Of a DNA stretch of 64,000 nt, positions 23,444 through 34,944 are shown piece after piece (position 1 is the first letter of the stretch; each line of letters begins with the position of its first letter). Below the pieces are notes generated by a model. It saw only the letters and a program-made list of their open reading frames with translations. It made no database searches and was not told where the DNA came from. The position numbers and the translations under genes are program-made. This DNA is from Hygrocybe punicea (taxonomy: Eukaryota; Basidiomycota; Agaricomycetes; Agaricales; Hygrophoraceae). The stretch spans positions 6,014,001 through 6,078,000 of the forward strand of contig OY744467.1 in assembly GCA_963556145.1 (NCBI GenBank), written 5' to 3'.

Positions 23444-23611
23444 TGCTATTATCCACCTTACTGTTCATCATCCACCAACAGGTAATGAAAGAGAGCCAGA
23501 GGAGATGAGGCTGCAGACAGAGAAAATGGTTAGTTGTCCAATTTGACAGTAAAAAAGAGACTGACGGACACAGTGGCAAAGGCATGGAGGGTGTCATAGC
23601 CACCTTACAAT

Positions 23612-25073
23612 TAGTGTTGCCGAAGTTCGGTTCGGTCCGGTTTTTCGACTTTTTTGGAAAACCGGAACCGAAACCATTGGTTCGGTTCAGCCAAATGCCG
23701 GACCGGAACCGGAACCGCGTCGAACGGTTTCAACGCGTTCGGTCTGCGTTCGAACGCGGTTCGAACCGTGAACCAACCTCCAAATCTCCTCGTGAAGACC
23801 AGGCACACATCAATTGATGTGGCGCTGGGTTTCACGAGGGAAGCAGGAGGTGGGATGGGAGGTGGGGTGGTTGTAGCTTCAGGCTGGGGCATCTTCGGGC
23901 CCAGTACGGTGCATTGGCGGGCGGATGGAGGCGGGATGGTCGAAGGCGTGGACCGTGCCTGTCTGCGGTGGTGGGGAAAATTCAACAGCAAACGAAAAAA
24001 GACTTACCTGGCGACCGGGGTGGGTGCACCACTCTCCCGGCCAGTTCTCTCGCTTTCCGCAGCCAGTTCTCTCGCTTTCCGCGTTTTTTTTGTGCGTGGT
24101 TGTTGCCGTTGTTGGGCCTTTCCGCGTCCTTCTTCGTCGTTGCCATGCCGAATTCCTCGCAAACGACATCTGCGTGTCTGTTGACGCGTCAGCCCGGGTT
24201 TGCGAGGTGTGTGGTTAGCAAGTTGTCGACGGGTTAAAGCTAGCGTACGTACCTGGGCTGGTAGGTGGGCGCACCACCCTACCAGCCTTCAACTTCCCTG
24301 TCGTCGTCGTCGTCGTCGTCGTCATCGTGTTGGTGTTGGTGTTGTAGGCGGCAGTGGTCACGATCATCCGCGTTTGAGGCGGCAGGTTGCTGCTGCCGCC
24401 GGTGTTGCTCTGCTGCTGCTGCCGGCGTTGCTGTTGCTGCTGCTGCTGCTGTTGCGGTTGCTGTCGCTGGGGATCATTTGGCCGTCGTCGTCGTCGTCGC
24501 TGTCGTCGTCGTCGCTGTCGTCATCGTCGCTGTCATCGTCATCGGGGTGGTGGCATTGGTGGTGTTGCCACTGCCGTTGCTGCTGCTGCCGCTGCTGCCA
24601 TCGATTCACTCCGACTCGCGTTGGAACGCGAGGGAGGTTGTTGGGTGAAGTCAACCGCGGGCGCCTTATTTATGTGGTCAAGGTGGGCCCTGTGGGGCTG
24701 TTCTATGTAAAAAAATGTCAGTAAAATATGAAATAAAGTCATTACTCACCGTGGTTGTTGAGTAACGTTAGTGTTGAGTCGAACTTGAAGTTGCGCGCGA
24801 GTATGTTTAAGGTCACATGACCTAAGTTCACGCGACTGCATAGAAAAAAATGTGAAGGATTAAGTAAATGAGTATCTACGTAGGTAACTATACATTATGG
24901 TTCGTGGTTTGAACCGCGTTTGAACGCGGTTTGAACCGCATGTCAGTGCCAGAACCGCAAACTTAACCAGCGGTTCGGTTCAGCCAAATGGCTGAACCAG
25001 AACCGAACTTCCGGTTCGGTTCACGGTTCAAACCGGGTTCGGATCGGTTCCGAACCGAACTTCGGCATCACTA
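23612..25073. mobile_element. Non-autonomous hAT element hAT-N2
   Basis: Same family as hAT-N1: TAGTGTTGCCGAAGTTCGG start and CGAACTTCGGCATCACTA end, with the 8-bp duplication CTTACAAT (23604-23611 and 25074-25081). It contains palindromic modules at 23788-23839 and 24155-24207, the GGTAGGTGGGCGCACCACCC box near 24260, and a GTC/CTG trinucleotide tract (24300-24600). No coding capacity. Confidence 0.92.
23788..23839. repeat. 52-bp palindromic module in hAT-N2
   Basis: CCTCGTGAA-N13-TCAATTGA-N13-TTCACGAGG, exactly symmetric about 23813.5. The compensatory change CGTGAA/TTCACG relative to CGCGAA/TTCGCG keeps the arms paired. A diverged copy (CCTCGCAAA ... TTTGCGAGG, also paired) is at 24155-24207. 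Confidence 0.8.
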
Positions 25074-25205
25074 CTTACAATTCATCATCCACCAACAGGT
25101 AATGAAACAGCGCAGGAGGAGATGGGCAGGCTGCGGACAGATCAGGAGGAGAACATGGCTAGTTGCATAACTTCACACTAAAAGGGGGACTGACGGACAC
25201 AGCAG

Positions 25206-25670
25206 GTGAGAATACTAATGATACTGTATATTTGGCATTACATTATAAGGAGAGTGTAAAGAGAGTGAGCTGAAAAGCAAGGGAGATCATGAGAAGAGGA
25301 AGGACAGACTGGGAAGGAGAGTGATGGAGAGGACAATGCAGGCATGCAGTATCTTATAATAGGGCAAAGGGCTGTACGTTTGTTGTCCACACAGTCTGTC
25401 CAAATAATGTACAAACATCTGTGTTTGGTGCACAGGGGATTTGCACATGGGACCAGCACGTGAGGGCAACAGACACAAACAATTGTAAGAATAGTAAGAT
25501 AAGGCTCATAGTGTGAGTGTGATGTTTCCTGAAACTGGAGCGATAGAACAATTTAGAAGGGATATAAACACTTTCAAGTCAAGATCCTCTGTGTGTCGCA
25601 CCACATCGTTCCACGACAACATCCCCAGCACCAAAAAAGCCTCACTCTTCCTAACCTCCAAACCCAAACC
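25206..25670. other. Spacer, no gene recognised
   Basis: No domain or splice structure supported on either strand; probably the 3' flank of the repeat-protein gene on the minus strand. Confidence 0.4.
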
Positions 25671-27044
25671 CTAACTCTTGTCCTTCTTCCTACGATGACG
25701 CCTACCATTCACACCCTCACCCTTATCGCTCTCCTTCTCCTTATCGCTCTCCTTCTCCTTACCTTTCCTCTTCTCCTGCTCCGTACCTCCCACCCCCGCC
25801 CCCTCCCTCTCCTTCCCACCTTTCCTCTTCTCCTGCTCCGTACCTCCCACCCCCGCCCTCTCCCTCTCCTTCCCACCTTTCCTCTTCTCCTGCTCCGTAC
25901 CTCCCACCCCCGCCCTCTCCCTCTCCTTCCCACCTTTCCTCTTCTCCTGCTCCGTACCTCCCACCCCCGCCCTCTCCCTCTCCTTCCCACCTTTCCTCTT
26001 CTCCTGCTCCGTACCTCCCACCCCCGCCCTCTCCCTCTCCTTCCCCTTTCTTGATGATGATGGCTGAGGTTCGTTTGGCGGATTACCCCCAATAAAACTT
26101 GGATCCTTAAAGTTCTCCATAAAACGGCCGTCGACATCTGTTAGACTGAGCGGAGACAAGGGCTCAGAACTTGAAGCCGCAAACTTCTTCATACCACCGC
26201 CATTGTTTGATAACGACGGCCGATCAGGGAACGGAACCAACGAGGGCTCCGTAGGACCGCCTGTTTTTGATGACGGCGGGCGAGGAGCATAAGGATAGAA
26301 ACTGTTTGATGACGACGGGGGAGGAGTACCATAAGGATCGCCTTCGTTTGATGACGGCAGGCGAGGAGTATCATAAGGATCGCCTTCGTTTGATGACGGC
26401 AGGCGAGGAGTACCATAAGGATAGAAACTGTTTGATGACGACGGGGGAGGAGTACCATAAGGATCGCCTTCGTTTGATGACGACGGGTGAGGAGTACCAT
26501 GAGGATTGAAACGGTTTGATGACGACGGGTGAGGAGTACCATTAGGATACGACCGGTGAGGAGGATTGAAACTGTTTGATGACGACCGGTGAGGAGGACC
26601 AGAAAGATACGACGGGGGAGGAGGACCAGAAGGATAGAAACTGTTTGATGACGACCGGTGAGGACCATGAGGATTGAAACTGTTTGATGACGACGGGTGG
26701 GGAGTACCATTAGGATACGACGGGTGAGGAGTACCATAAGGATACGACCGGTGAGGAGGATTGAAACTGTTTGATGACGACCGGTGAGGAGGACCAGAAA
26801 GATACGACGGGGGAGGAGGACCAGAAAGATACGACGGGGGAGGAGGACCAGAAGGATACGACAGGTGAGGATGACCATAAGGATACGACAGGTGAGGATG
26901 ACCATAAGGATACGACGGGGGAGGAGGATACAACGGGGGAGGAGGATACAACGAGGGAGGAGGATACAACGGGTGAGGAGGATACGACGGGTGAGGATCA
27001 CCATCAAAATAGAAATTGTTTGATGACGACGGCCGACGATTCAT
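25671..27044 (-). CDS. Low-complexity Pro/Tyr/Ser repeat protein, 457 aa
   Basis: A single uninterrupted frame of 458 codons on the minus strand starts with ATG (MNRRPSSSNNFYFDGDPHPS) and ends KKDKS-TAG. Residues about 15-290 are imperfect repeats of units such as YPPPPLYPPPP, SYPYGHPHL, PSYLSGPPPP and SSSNSFNPHG. A short non-repeat middle (about 290-345, GGGMKKFAASSSEPLSPLSL) follows, then five near-identical 23-residue copies of KERERAGVGGTEQEKRKGG type and a KEKESDKEKESDK tail. There is no signal peptide or known domain. The disordered, charged tail suggests a nuclear or RNA-associated protein, but this is inference. The long open frame through diverged repeats argues that it is translated. 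Confidence 0.6.
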   Translation of the reverse strand: MNRRPSSSNNFYFDGDPHPSYPPHPLYPPPSLYPPPPLYPPPPSYPYGHPHLSYPYGHPHLSYPSGPPPPSYLSGPPPPSYLSGPPHRSSSNSFNPPHRSYPYGTPHPSYPNGTPHPSSSNSFNPHGPHRSSSNSFYPSGPPPPSYLSGPPHRSSSNSFNPPHRSYPNGTPHPSSSNRFNPHGTPHPSSSNEGDPYGTPPPSSSNSFYPYGTPRLPSSNEGDPYDTPRLPSSNEGDPYGTPPPSSSNSFYPYAPRPPSSKTGGPTEPSLVPFPDRPSLSNNGGGMKKFAASSSEPLSPLSLTDVDGRFMENFKDPSFIGGNPPNEPQPSSSRKGKERERAGVGGTEQEKRKGGKERERAGVGGTEQEKRKGGKERERAGVGGTEQEKRKGGKERERAGVGGTEQEKRKGGKEREGAGVGGTEQEKRKGKEKESDKEKESDKGEGVNGRRHRRKKDKS

Positions 27045-27192
27045 AGTATCGCCTTGGTTGGACCACCCCGGGTAAGATCGTGTCTATAAAGGAAAGCATG
27101 AGAGAGAAACAAGTTGGGTTTGTAGTGAGTGTTACCAGCAACTCTCTTGCAAAATGGTCTCTCCTCTGCAAGGGAGGAAGAGGGGTTGAGCT

Positions 27193-27564
27193 CTAGGTTT
27201 CATATGCAGAGAGAGAGATGCTACTTGCATCCAGCTTGTGCAAAATCGACCGCTTCATCAAGAGCGAGATGTTGCGGTCGGCGACGACACTTGTTGTATT
27301 TGACAGAATGTCAGCACCCATTGGGAAGGTCTAGGTGTCGAAGGGGCGCACCTCCTTCGCAAGTATTTGATGATGTTGTTTGCGTGGACATCTCTAACCT
27401 GCATGGGATTGGCGTAAAACTGCGACAGATCAGTCTGACAGGATTCTGCTGGTTTCGTACGAGCGGCTTGAAGCTTGAAGCCTTACCTCGGGGTGCGCAG
27501 AGGCTGCGAGCGTAACGGAGGTGAAGGCGACGGTGAGAAGAGCAAGCAGTGAAATGGAACGCAT
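27193..27564 (-). CDS. Small secreted protein candidate, 73 aa, three exons
   Basis: Minus-strand exons 27564-27487, 27398-27352 and 27289-27193 join in phase (GTAAGG...GCAG and GTGCGC...AAG introns), giving 74 codons including TAG. The N terminus MRSISLLALLTVAFTSVTLA is a textbook signal peptide with likely cleavage after ASA. The mature part (HANNIIKYLR, then ISLLMKRSILHKL) is short and basic, without cysteines. No family recognised. The splice model is my own reading; the signal peptide is the main support. Confidence 0.45.
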
Positions 27565-27933
27565 GATAATTGTGTGGAAGAGAAGGGGTTGGATCGTGAG
27601 GTTGTTGTTATCGCGAGTGTCGTCGATGGGGTGAGGGAGACCAGCTCCGTGGGGAGACCCAGATTACTGTGTGAGGGTGCTTTAAGTATTTGCGAAGGCT
27701 TTGACGAGGCACAGCAACGGAGACTGTGCTGATGGCAACATTAATATTGTCAACGACAGGATAGAGGAATTGGCAAAATGAGGACATCATGGCAAATACA
27801 CAGCCAGGGAACGGCGTCGATTCAAACTCAGCTATGCCGCCGTCTCCTGCAACGCTGAACCGATTTTGCGAGCGAGACTATCCTATCCCGAGTAGCCATG
27901 CTAGCCATTTCTTAGCCGGTTCATCACATATCA
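27565..27933. other. Divergent intergenic region
   Basis: Lies between the starts of the minus-strand secreted-protein candidate and the plus-strand binding-protein gene, so it probably holds both promoters. No gene supported. Confidence 0.4.
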
Positions 27934-27939
27934 TATAAA
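27934..27939 (+). promoter_or_regulatory. TATA box of the binding-protein gene
   Basis: TATAAA 49 bp before the ATG at 27988, a plausible position for a short fungal leader. Confidence 0.5.
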
Positions 27940-27987
27940 TGCGCGTCCAACGTGGCGTGGAATCGACCCCCCGCCTTGTAGGAGAAA

Positions 27988-29297
27988 ATGAAAGCCTGGC
28001 TCATCTTCCCCCTCCTTGTCAGTTTGTTCCCTCCATCATTCGCTCTGCGGCTACCCCGACTCTTCTTCCCTGATCCTCTTCCTGTCTTCGTTCGCTCTCT
28101 CAACGCTAGCTGCAGCAATTCGTCTTCCGTTCCTGCTGCTGCCCGTTACACTGGAAATCAATACAACACGGGTACAGAAGTCCGGCTCAGAATCAGCAAT
28201 GGAGGGGCTGGACAGTCTGGCCTTGTGGGTGCCTTGGCACGCGCATATATCGATTTTTCCCGACAGAACGGAACGGCGCAAGAGGATTATGCGGTAAGCG
28301 AGAGTCTTTCCCTTTCTTCGTTGAATATTTCGTTCCTTTGACAACTCGCTTCTTCCCCCCCACCCCACCCCAGATTGATTGGGTTCTCGGCGATACCACA
28401 CAAAGCATTAAATACCTCTCAACGGGTGATGCTGACATCGCCATCACATACAACGCCGCGGCAGAATATAGAACATTGAACCTTTCGACAGCCACGAAAC
28501 GCGTTTACGGGTTCAGGGACCACTTTTACTTGGCTGGACCGAAGTGAGTTTTCCTTTTGTCAGAGTCTCTTTGTTCTCTTTTCTGAAAAAAAAAATTTCG
28601 TATGCGATTAAGTTCCAATCCAGCGCAACTCAATAACGCTACTGACACGGGTTTCGACATGTTTAACAAGATTGTTTCCGTCGGGAACATTGGGAATAGC
28701 GTAGGTATTCATTTACTTCCTCGACAAAATTCAACCTGACGAAAATTTTCAACTAAGACACCGCCCGTTCTATTTTTATCTCGATTCGATAAATCTGCCA
28801 CGAATATCAAGGAATCTCTCCTATTTGCTCAAATCGGACAAGTTGCGTAGTTTATGCCACTGGATGTCGTTTTATTCTTACCAGGCCGCAGATCCCTTGG
28901 GCGTACGCGTACTCAACATGGTACCACCAGTTCCCCCAATTCCCTGTCGCAGCTCTTACCGCCGCATCTCTCCTCCAAGAATACACCCTAACCGATCGCG
29001 GCACTTACCTCACCGTTAAATCCCAATATGCCTCCATCGCAGCCCAAGTAACGATATACAAAGCTTGGAGGTGACCAAGACCCCAACGACCCTTTACTTA
29101 ACCCTGCTTCAGTTCTACTGGGGAGTAAAGTATGTCAGGCTAATTTGGCACTCGCACAAGGGTTCATGACTTGGATGGTTGATCCGAATGGAGGTCAGGC
29201 GGTTGTGGCGGGGTATAAGGCCCCGGGTGTGAATGAAGTTCTGTACAGTACAGCGCCCAATTGTACGGCTACGCCGCTGTCTTGTGCTGGTTGGTGA
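27988..29297 (+). CDS. Secreted periplasmic-binding-like protein (tungstate/TupA type), frameshifted
   Basis: Exons 27988-28293, 28374-28543, 28613-28700, 28758-28841 and 28892-29297 join with consistent phase. The N terminus MKAWLIFPLLVSLFPPSFAL is a signal peptide. The body matches the extracellular tungstate-binding-type PBP fold known in fungi and bacteria: LRISNGGAGQSGLVGALA (ligand loop), DWVLGDTTQSIKYLSTGDAD, ITYNAAAE, VYGFRDHFYLAGP, RFDKSATNIKESLL and STWYHQFPQFP. At 29065-29066 one extra T shifts the frame; beyond it the expected C terminus continues (DPLLNPASVLLGSK ... GGQAVVAGYKAPG) to TGA at 29297. Either a sequencing indel or a fresh loss-of-function mutation. Probably secreted or wall-bound; ligand in fungi not established. 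Confidence 0.75.
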
Positions 29298-29640
29298 AGC
29301 AGGATTGGAGATTAGGCGAAGGCGAAAATCGAGAATCGATGCCGTTAACATTAATATTGTTATTAGACGCGATTTTGTTTTGCACTCGGGAATTGAATGA
29401 ACATTTACGTTGACATACAAAGTCTGTGACACAAATATTTCATGTTTAGAGCCATTTGTGACGTGTGACTAGTCGATGTTGGTGAAGTTTGCCTGGGCCA
29501 GGCGAACCGCAAAGCAATCTCTCTCAGCTCGTACGCTTTCACTCGGCTCTCTGCAGGCAAATAATTTATAATTTATTAATTCAGTGCCCAATCTCTCCGT
29601 TCTGGGACCAACATCGAGATGTAGTATCACTCAGGGATGC
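29298..29640. other. Intergenic region
   Basis: 3' flank of the binding-protein gene and promoter of the Mtf2-like gene; no further gene supported. Confidence 0.4.
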
Positions 29641-31032
29641 ATGCGATGGCGATGGCGATGCATGGCACACACTGGCAGACCCTCAGGCTCCACATCGACT
29701 CCCGTTGCGAGCAGTTCCGTTGCAACAAGCAGTTCCTCTTCTTCAGACTCGGACCCACCCGACTCCATCTTCTCCCCGTCTGAATCCAAATGGGAACACC
29801 TATTCGACAAGATCGACCAAATGCCTCCACTCGTACCTCCTCGATCCCCTCGTCAAACAGGCAAACACCCAATTGGTAGCGCTCAGGCTGGTCGTTCTGG
29901 TGGCGGTGGTGGCGGTGGCGGTGGTGGTGGTCCCGGTACTACTAGCTCACGCCGACAAGCCATGACTGCACGCGAAATAAGCGCATTCGACGAAATGTTC
30001 AACATGATCTTCAACGCCGTTTCCGAGCACAAACAAAACCCATCCACTCCATACGCATCTCCACTCCAACAACACCAACAACAGCAGCAGCAGCAGCAAC
30101 GACTAGATGACCCACCATTGTCTGACGAAGTGGCAATCGGGCGGGGCCGTCCGTTGCAAACTAGCCGCATGACCGACCTCTTCGGGAAACTCCGTCGCCA
30201 TTCCCGCAAGATGAAGTGGACGTCAGAGCTCGACGAGCAACTAGACCGGAAAAAGGAGGAGATGGATCGCTGTGACACCGACCAGGAACTCCTCGACTGG
30301 GCCATGCGTGAGATTTTCGGCGAATCAAAGCGGTACGAAACCGCCGCACGCCTGGCCATGGCGGACGCTGCGCTCGCGAACAACAACGAGGCAGCAACGG
30401 CAACGGCACCATCCACAACCCCAACCACAACCACAACCACAACATCCACAGAAACGGCCACGGCAACAACAACCACTACGAAAAAGAAGACCACGATGCC
30501 CACCCTACAGCCCGAAACCTACCCCCACCTCCTCGCACACCTCATGCGCACATTCAGAGACAAGTACCACGACCCACACCTGGCTCTCTCCATGTTCGAT
30601 CACGCTCGACACCTCTCCATCCCTTCATACGTCTTCGGCTGCTCCACCGCAGCGTACAACGAGCTGATCGAGACTCGCTGGTCGTGTTTCAGGGACTTGA
30701 AAGGCGTGCACGACGCCCTGGAGGAAATGAACATAAATGGCGTCGTGCCGGATAGCCGTACTAGGAGGCTCGTTGAGGTCGTGCGCAGGCAAGTAGGCAA
30801 GCGGAATCGATGGGAAGAGGACGATGGGCCAGAGCATGAAAATGTCTTTTCGATCCTGGCCAAAATTGAGGCTTTTGCCGTCAAGGACTCTGCAAAAGGT
30901 GCCAAGCACCGTCACGGTAATAAACCTGCAATGATCCCATGGGACGCATGGAAAAGCACAGCAATGGATTCTGAACCTGACGACGGATGGGAATTCAACC
31001 AATGGGATCACGTATCCAAATCACCCCAGTAG
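29641..31032 (+). CDS. Mtf2-like mitochondrial protein, 463 aa
   Basis: A single-exon frame. The first in-frame ATG (29641) gives an Arg-rich N terminus (MRWRWRCMAHTGRPS) compatible with mitochondrial import; the frame is open further 5' but lacks ATG. There are poly-Gly (about residues 86-98), poly-Gln (about 145-155) and Thr-rich (about 258-282) low-complexity linkers. Conserved blocks (MTDLFGKLRRHSRKMKWTSE, QELLDWAMREIF, YPHLLAHLMRTFRDKYHDPH, IPSYVFGCSTAAYNELIETR, CFRDLKGVHDALEEM) match what I know of basidiomycete proteins with the Mtf2-like C-terminal domain. Yeast Mtf2/Nam1 acts with mitochondrial RNA polymerase in mRNA handling, so a role in mitochondrial transcript maturation or translation is inferred. 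Confidence 0.75.
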   Translation: MRWRWRCMAHTGRPSGSTSTPVASSSVATSSSSSSDSDPPDSIFSPSESKWEHLFDKIDQMPPLVPPRSPRQTGKHPIGSAQAGRSGGGGGGGGGGGPGTTSSRRQAMTAREISAFDEMFNMIFNAVSEHKQNPSTPYASPLQQHQQQQQQQQRLDDPPLSDEVAIGRGRPLQTSRMTDLFGKLRRHSRKMKWTSELDEQLDRKKEEMDRCDTDQELLDWAMREIFGESKRYETAARLAMADAALANNNEAATATAPSTTPTTTTTTTSTETATATTTTTKKKTTMPTLQPETYPHLLAHLMRTFRDKYHDPHLALSMFDHARHLSIPSYVFGCSTAAYNELIETRWSCFRDLKGVHDALEEMNINGVVPDSRTRRLVEVVRRQVGKRNRWEEDDGPEHENVFSILAKIEAFAVKDSAKGAKHRHGNKPAMIPWDAWKSTAMDSEPDDGWEFNQWDHVSKSPQ

Positions 31033-31267
31033 GTATCAGTAGCAGAAGTAGTAGCAGAGTTATTGGTAGCTCCAGCATCAAATTAAATTTCCAAAGTAAT
31101 TCCGAAAGGTATATACATCACAGATATTGCCCGTTAGTAACAAAAATATGGTAGATATGCCAGGGGATAGGGTGGTGAATGTAGTGGTGAATAATAAAAG
31201 AGAAAAATGTAATTTATATGCTACATGGAATTGGGAGCCGTAAACGTACGTATGATAGATGTCAGTT

Positions 31268-34200
31268 CTAGTGATTTAGTCGACGAGAACGTGATTTAGA
31301 CGTCCTGGGCTGCGGGGCGCCGGGGACGGCGCCTAGACCGTGCGTAGGAAGATATGCGGGGTCAATTTGGTTACATTTCAGGTGGAGGAGCAGGTTGAAC
31401 ACAAAGATCTGCTCGTATCTGGTACCACAACGTCATCATAACATTCAAACAACGAACAAAAAAAAAACTCACCGCGCATTTGTAAACACTACCGACATCG
31501 ACTCAGAGTTGCACCGCAGCAAATTCGGGGCCATCACGAGCGCCAAGTTGGCTGGCGTCATCTTCGTCACGTTTTGAATCCGCTCATCCAAAAACAGCTG
31601 TAGGAAGCTAATCACAAACAGCACAACGCGCCTGTTGATGGTCGGGAGTCGCACGATGATGCGCACGCAAGCTTCAGGGTCGTGCGAACTCGCAATGCAC
31701 TCGTTGTACATCTCTTCCGGGACGAGTGGGTCGCACAGCTCTCGTAGCCAGAGCTTCAGGAGCGAGGCGAGCACGTACGGGTCGTCAACACCGTCCAACG
31801 TGTAATAACCCCGGTCGATGCGCAGCTTGAGCTCCGAGACAGAGTCCCCGTCCCCAGGCACACGGAATATTCCTTCAGATTTGGTGCCCCCAAGTGCAAG
31901 GATGCCGTCTGCGAGGAAGGGAAGAATGATCGGGACTTTTTGTTGCGGGTAGTTACGCTCTTGCAGACGTATACTCGCATCCAGTGATTCCCCAAAGGTT
32001 GACGGATTGAACGCAGCGTCCTAATAAAATGAATTGTCAGATATTCGCTCGTACAGACAAAGCCGAGGTGAACAAGCACTCACCGAGGCAGTCTCGATCT
32101 CGGCAATGGAGGGCGGTTTGCCTCTTGGGCCCTTCTTGGTGATGAACGCCAGCCGCCGGAGACAGTATTTAGCCATGATATCGACACGACCCTCTTGTTG
32201 TGTCGTCTTCTGCTGCATGTACGAGAACAGATATGTCTCGAAGTTCTTGGATGGCGGGAATGTGATGAGAAGCACACAACAAAGCTGCATTCCCCTGAAC
32301 ACACTCTCCCTGTTAAAATGAGGGCATTCCCAGCGACGGATTGACCACCTGTTAAACACACAACGACGAAGAGGACGTACGGATTCGGATTTCCACTCAA
32401 CTGCTTCATCAGTTGGCAATAAATCTCATCCCGCAGTTCCCCATGTGTCAGTCCTTCGGCAAGGAGCCACCGCTCTTCCTCCAGCACGCTTACTATGCTG
32501 CTTGCCAAAGAGGTAGTCGACCCATTGTGTGCGGACGGGTTGTCGCCTGGCACACGCACGCCGACCGAGCGCTCGCGATCGCGATCTCCCATGATGCGCT
32601 GGATCACTTTGAATATCTTGACAGCGTCTTTGCCCAGCGAGCGGTTCAGCGTGAGCAGCGGCGAGGTCAGCGGGGCCTAGCACACGACGTCAGCGATGGG
32701 CTAACGTAACTGTGGAAAGGAAGGACGGATTATAAAGTGTGGACGAACCTTTTGCCAGGTCATCATTTGCGCAACGGGTATCCTGCGCCTGAAGATGAAC
32801 CCAGTGCGGTGGGTAGAAAAGTATTGCTTTGCGTATTCGGATTCAGAGAATTGCTGGATGTCCATGGCGAGGTCTTGTGGAAGAATGGGATACGTCCTGT
32901 AAATCGTTCGTGAATGAGAGGATCCGAAGCATGAGTCAGTAGATCGTACCCAGAACTGAGAGTCGCGGTTGGCGCCTTATGCGCCTGGGGCGGTGGCTGG
33001 ACAGGGATCGGCCTGCCATTCGTGCGGTTATTTATGGGGCTCATGCTCAAAGTCGCCTCTGCGAAGAGTCGATGAGAATTATATACAACTTTGTATTTGA
33101 GAGCACCCGCCACTGTGCTCAATGAGACTTTGATGCACTCACCGTGGTTCAGTATAGGACCACTAATCTCCTTTCCGCCGACTGAAGGTGAAGACACACT
33201 CCTCCAAATGTTGTTATTCGTTGGCGCTGCAGGAGCAGGTCTCCGTGGAGAAGGTGGTTCCCGCCTGTTCTCCTTCACTGGCGTACTCGGCAGGCTTTGA
33301 GCTCCGTACGTGCTACGTGAGCGACCACCAACCCCGTTCTCCAGACGTCTCGGGTTGATCGAATGTTGGCTGTTCTCAGACACAGATTGTTTTTCGGAGC
33401 TCGTCAGCAGCTCTACTGCGGCATTCAAGCTTTGCGGCGCCGGAGAGCGGCGTTGAACGTAGGGAGACGACTTTGCGCGGACACGCGAGATGGAGTCGGG
33501 GCTCGGGAGGTTCCCGTTAGTACCTGCTTTATCATTATTCGAGTTGTTAGGCTTGCGATTCAGGCTCTCCTTGTGCTTGAGAATCGACTCGGGGGGCGTC
33601 GACCCCGTGCCTTGGACGGGTGAGGGTGGCGCGGACGTATCGGTGATGTCAGGAGAACCGGGAATGGGAGGGAGATGTTGGCCAAGCCCGTGCCCATGGA
33701 ACCGCACGCTGCCACTGTGCGAGCTATGGAATGGGTCACTCGAGGAGGACCGTCGAATGGGCGAAGCTTGCAACTTGCCCGGAGAAGCACCCTTTGCAGT
33801 ACGCACAGGAATCTGTGCGCCCCGCACCTGGGGTTGATCGGGCTGGGTTACAGGGGGCCGTGAGGGCTCGTTTTCGTTGCGATAGGATTTTGACTGTCGG
33901 GACGGGGGCTGATCTGGGGTGACGAGGATCGAAGCAGTCGAATTTCGTGTTGGAATCATGAAGTTCGTGGATAAACGTCGTCCCAATGTGGTGTTCTACC
34001 GTGAATATCGTCAGATAAGTTTCCAGTGCTTGATAAACAAAGAAATATGAGGAATGAAAGAGCTGCTAACCTGAATGATGCCTAATGGAATGACGAAGCC
34101 CTCCGGGCGTTCCCAAACAGTTTCTCCGGTTTTGGTTTGGTAATAGTAAGGCAGACCGCGAGAGTCGTCGGTCAACTCCCACCACTCCCCATCGAGACTA

Positions 34201-34668
34201 GGGGGCAGACTGTGCAAAGACGTCAAGATCCGCGCACCAAGGTAACAAATATCCGCAAAAACACGCACACAAAGTGTCCTACAGGCGGATCCCAGCTCAC
34301 CTGGCCTGTGGCAGGGCATGCAAAAAAGGATGTCTGGGTCTAGTGCGAAGACGAAGTAACAAAGCTCGTCAGCGGAGTGGCTCAGGGGCTAGAAACAAAC
34401 TTGTGAATACCTGTGGGTCGACGAGAGTAACCCAGAAATTGGAGCCCCAATGTGTTTCATCGCCCTCCTGGACTGGCGAAGGTGGTTTTGGTGGTCGAGG
34501 TACTCTGAGAGATGATCGGCTGACTTCCGCATGTCCGTTCACGGGGACCTTTCCTTTATCGGAGGATGTGGACGCCTGGCTGGATACCGTTGGGTGGCCA
34601 AATGTTGCGGACGATGGGACAGGGCTACGCTCCGGACTAGGTACCTGCAGAGCAACCGCCGTTGACAT
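31268..34668 (-). CDS. WW-MyTH4-RhoGAP protein (ARHGAP39/Vilse type), 932 aa
   Basis: Ten minus-strand exons: 34668-34411, 34339-34269, 34209-34071, 33995-33143, 33058-32950, 32896-32749, 32676-32381, 32309-32084, 32020-31473 and 31418-31268. They sum to 2799 nt in one frame, ending TAG. Two WW domains come first (about residues 72-108, WGSNFWVTLVDPQ...VSWDPP; about 117-150, EWWELTDDSRGLPYYYQ...VWERP). A 330-residue Ser/Pro-rich linker follows, then MyTH4 (about 480-700; ELRDEIYCQLMKQLSGNPNP, PPSKNFETYLFSYMQQ), then RhoGAP (about 700-905) with the arginine finger in SEGIFRVPGDGD and the LLKLWLRELCDPLVPEEMY and MTPANLALVMAPNLLR helices. All catalytic elements are present, so it should accelerate GTP hydrolysis on a Rho/Rac/Cdc42 GTPase and link polarity to microtubule or membrane partners. 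The architecture matches animal ARHGAP39 (Vilse). Confidence 0.9.
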
Positions 34669-34944
34669 GTTTTGAAGCGAGAAAAAGCTTATTTAACACA
34701 AAAGGAATGGAATTGGATAGAGAATTGGTGTTCAACGTTATTGCCGAGCCGTGTATGGCTCACTGACGATTCGGACGGTGAGCTCGAGGTTGTGCTGAAC
34801 GACGAGCAGCAGCAACGAGGAAAACGAGCGGTGGTGGAATTGTGCGAGACTTGGATAAAATTCGGCAACAGGGCGCTCGGATTCATATCGGGACACTCGG
34901 CCCGCTTAATTTCTGTCAAATTTTACACAAAACGTCCGAGCCAC

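Larger units (their letters stand above)
23453..25205. repeat. Direct duplication of about 140 bp, second copy split by hAT-N2
   Basis: The unit TTCATCATCCACCAACAGG...GACTGACGGACACAG at 23463-23571 recurs at 25082-25200. The hAT-N2 insertion sits at the start of the second unit. No gene recognised in either unit. Confidence 0.65.

Noticed and set aside
26267..27046. Regularly spaced repeats that could suggest a CRISPR array
   Set aside because: Units are directly adjacent, vary in length in multiples of three and encode repeats on the minus strand; a eukaryotic coding minisatellite, no spacers.
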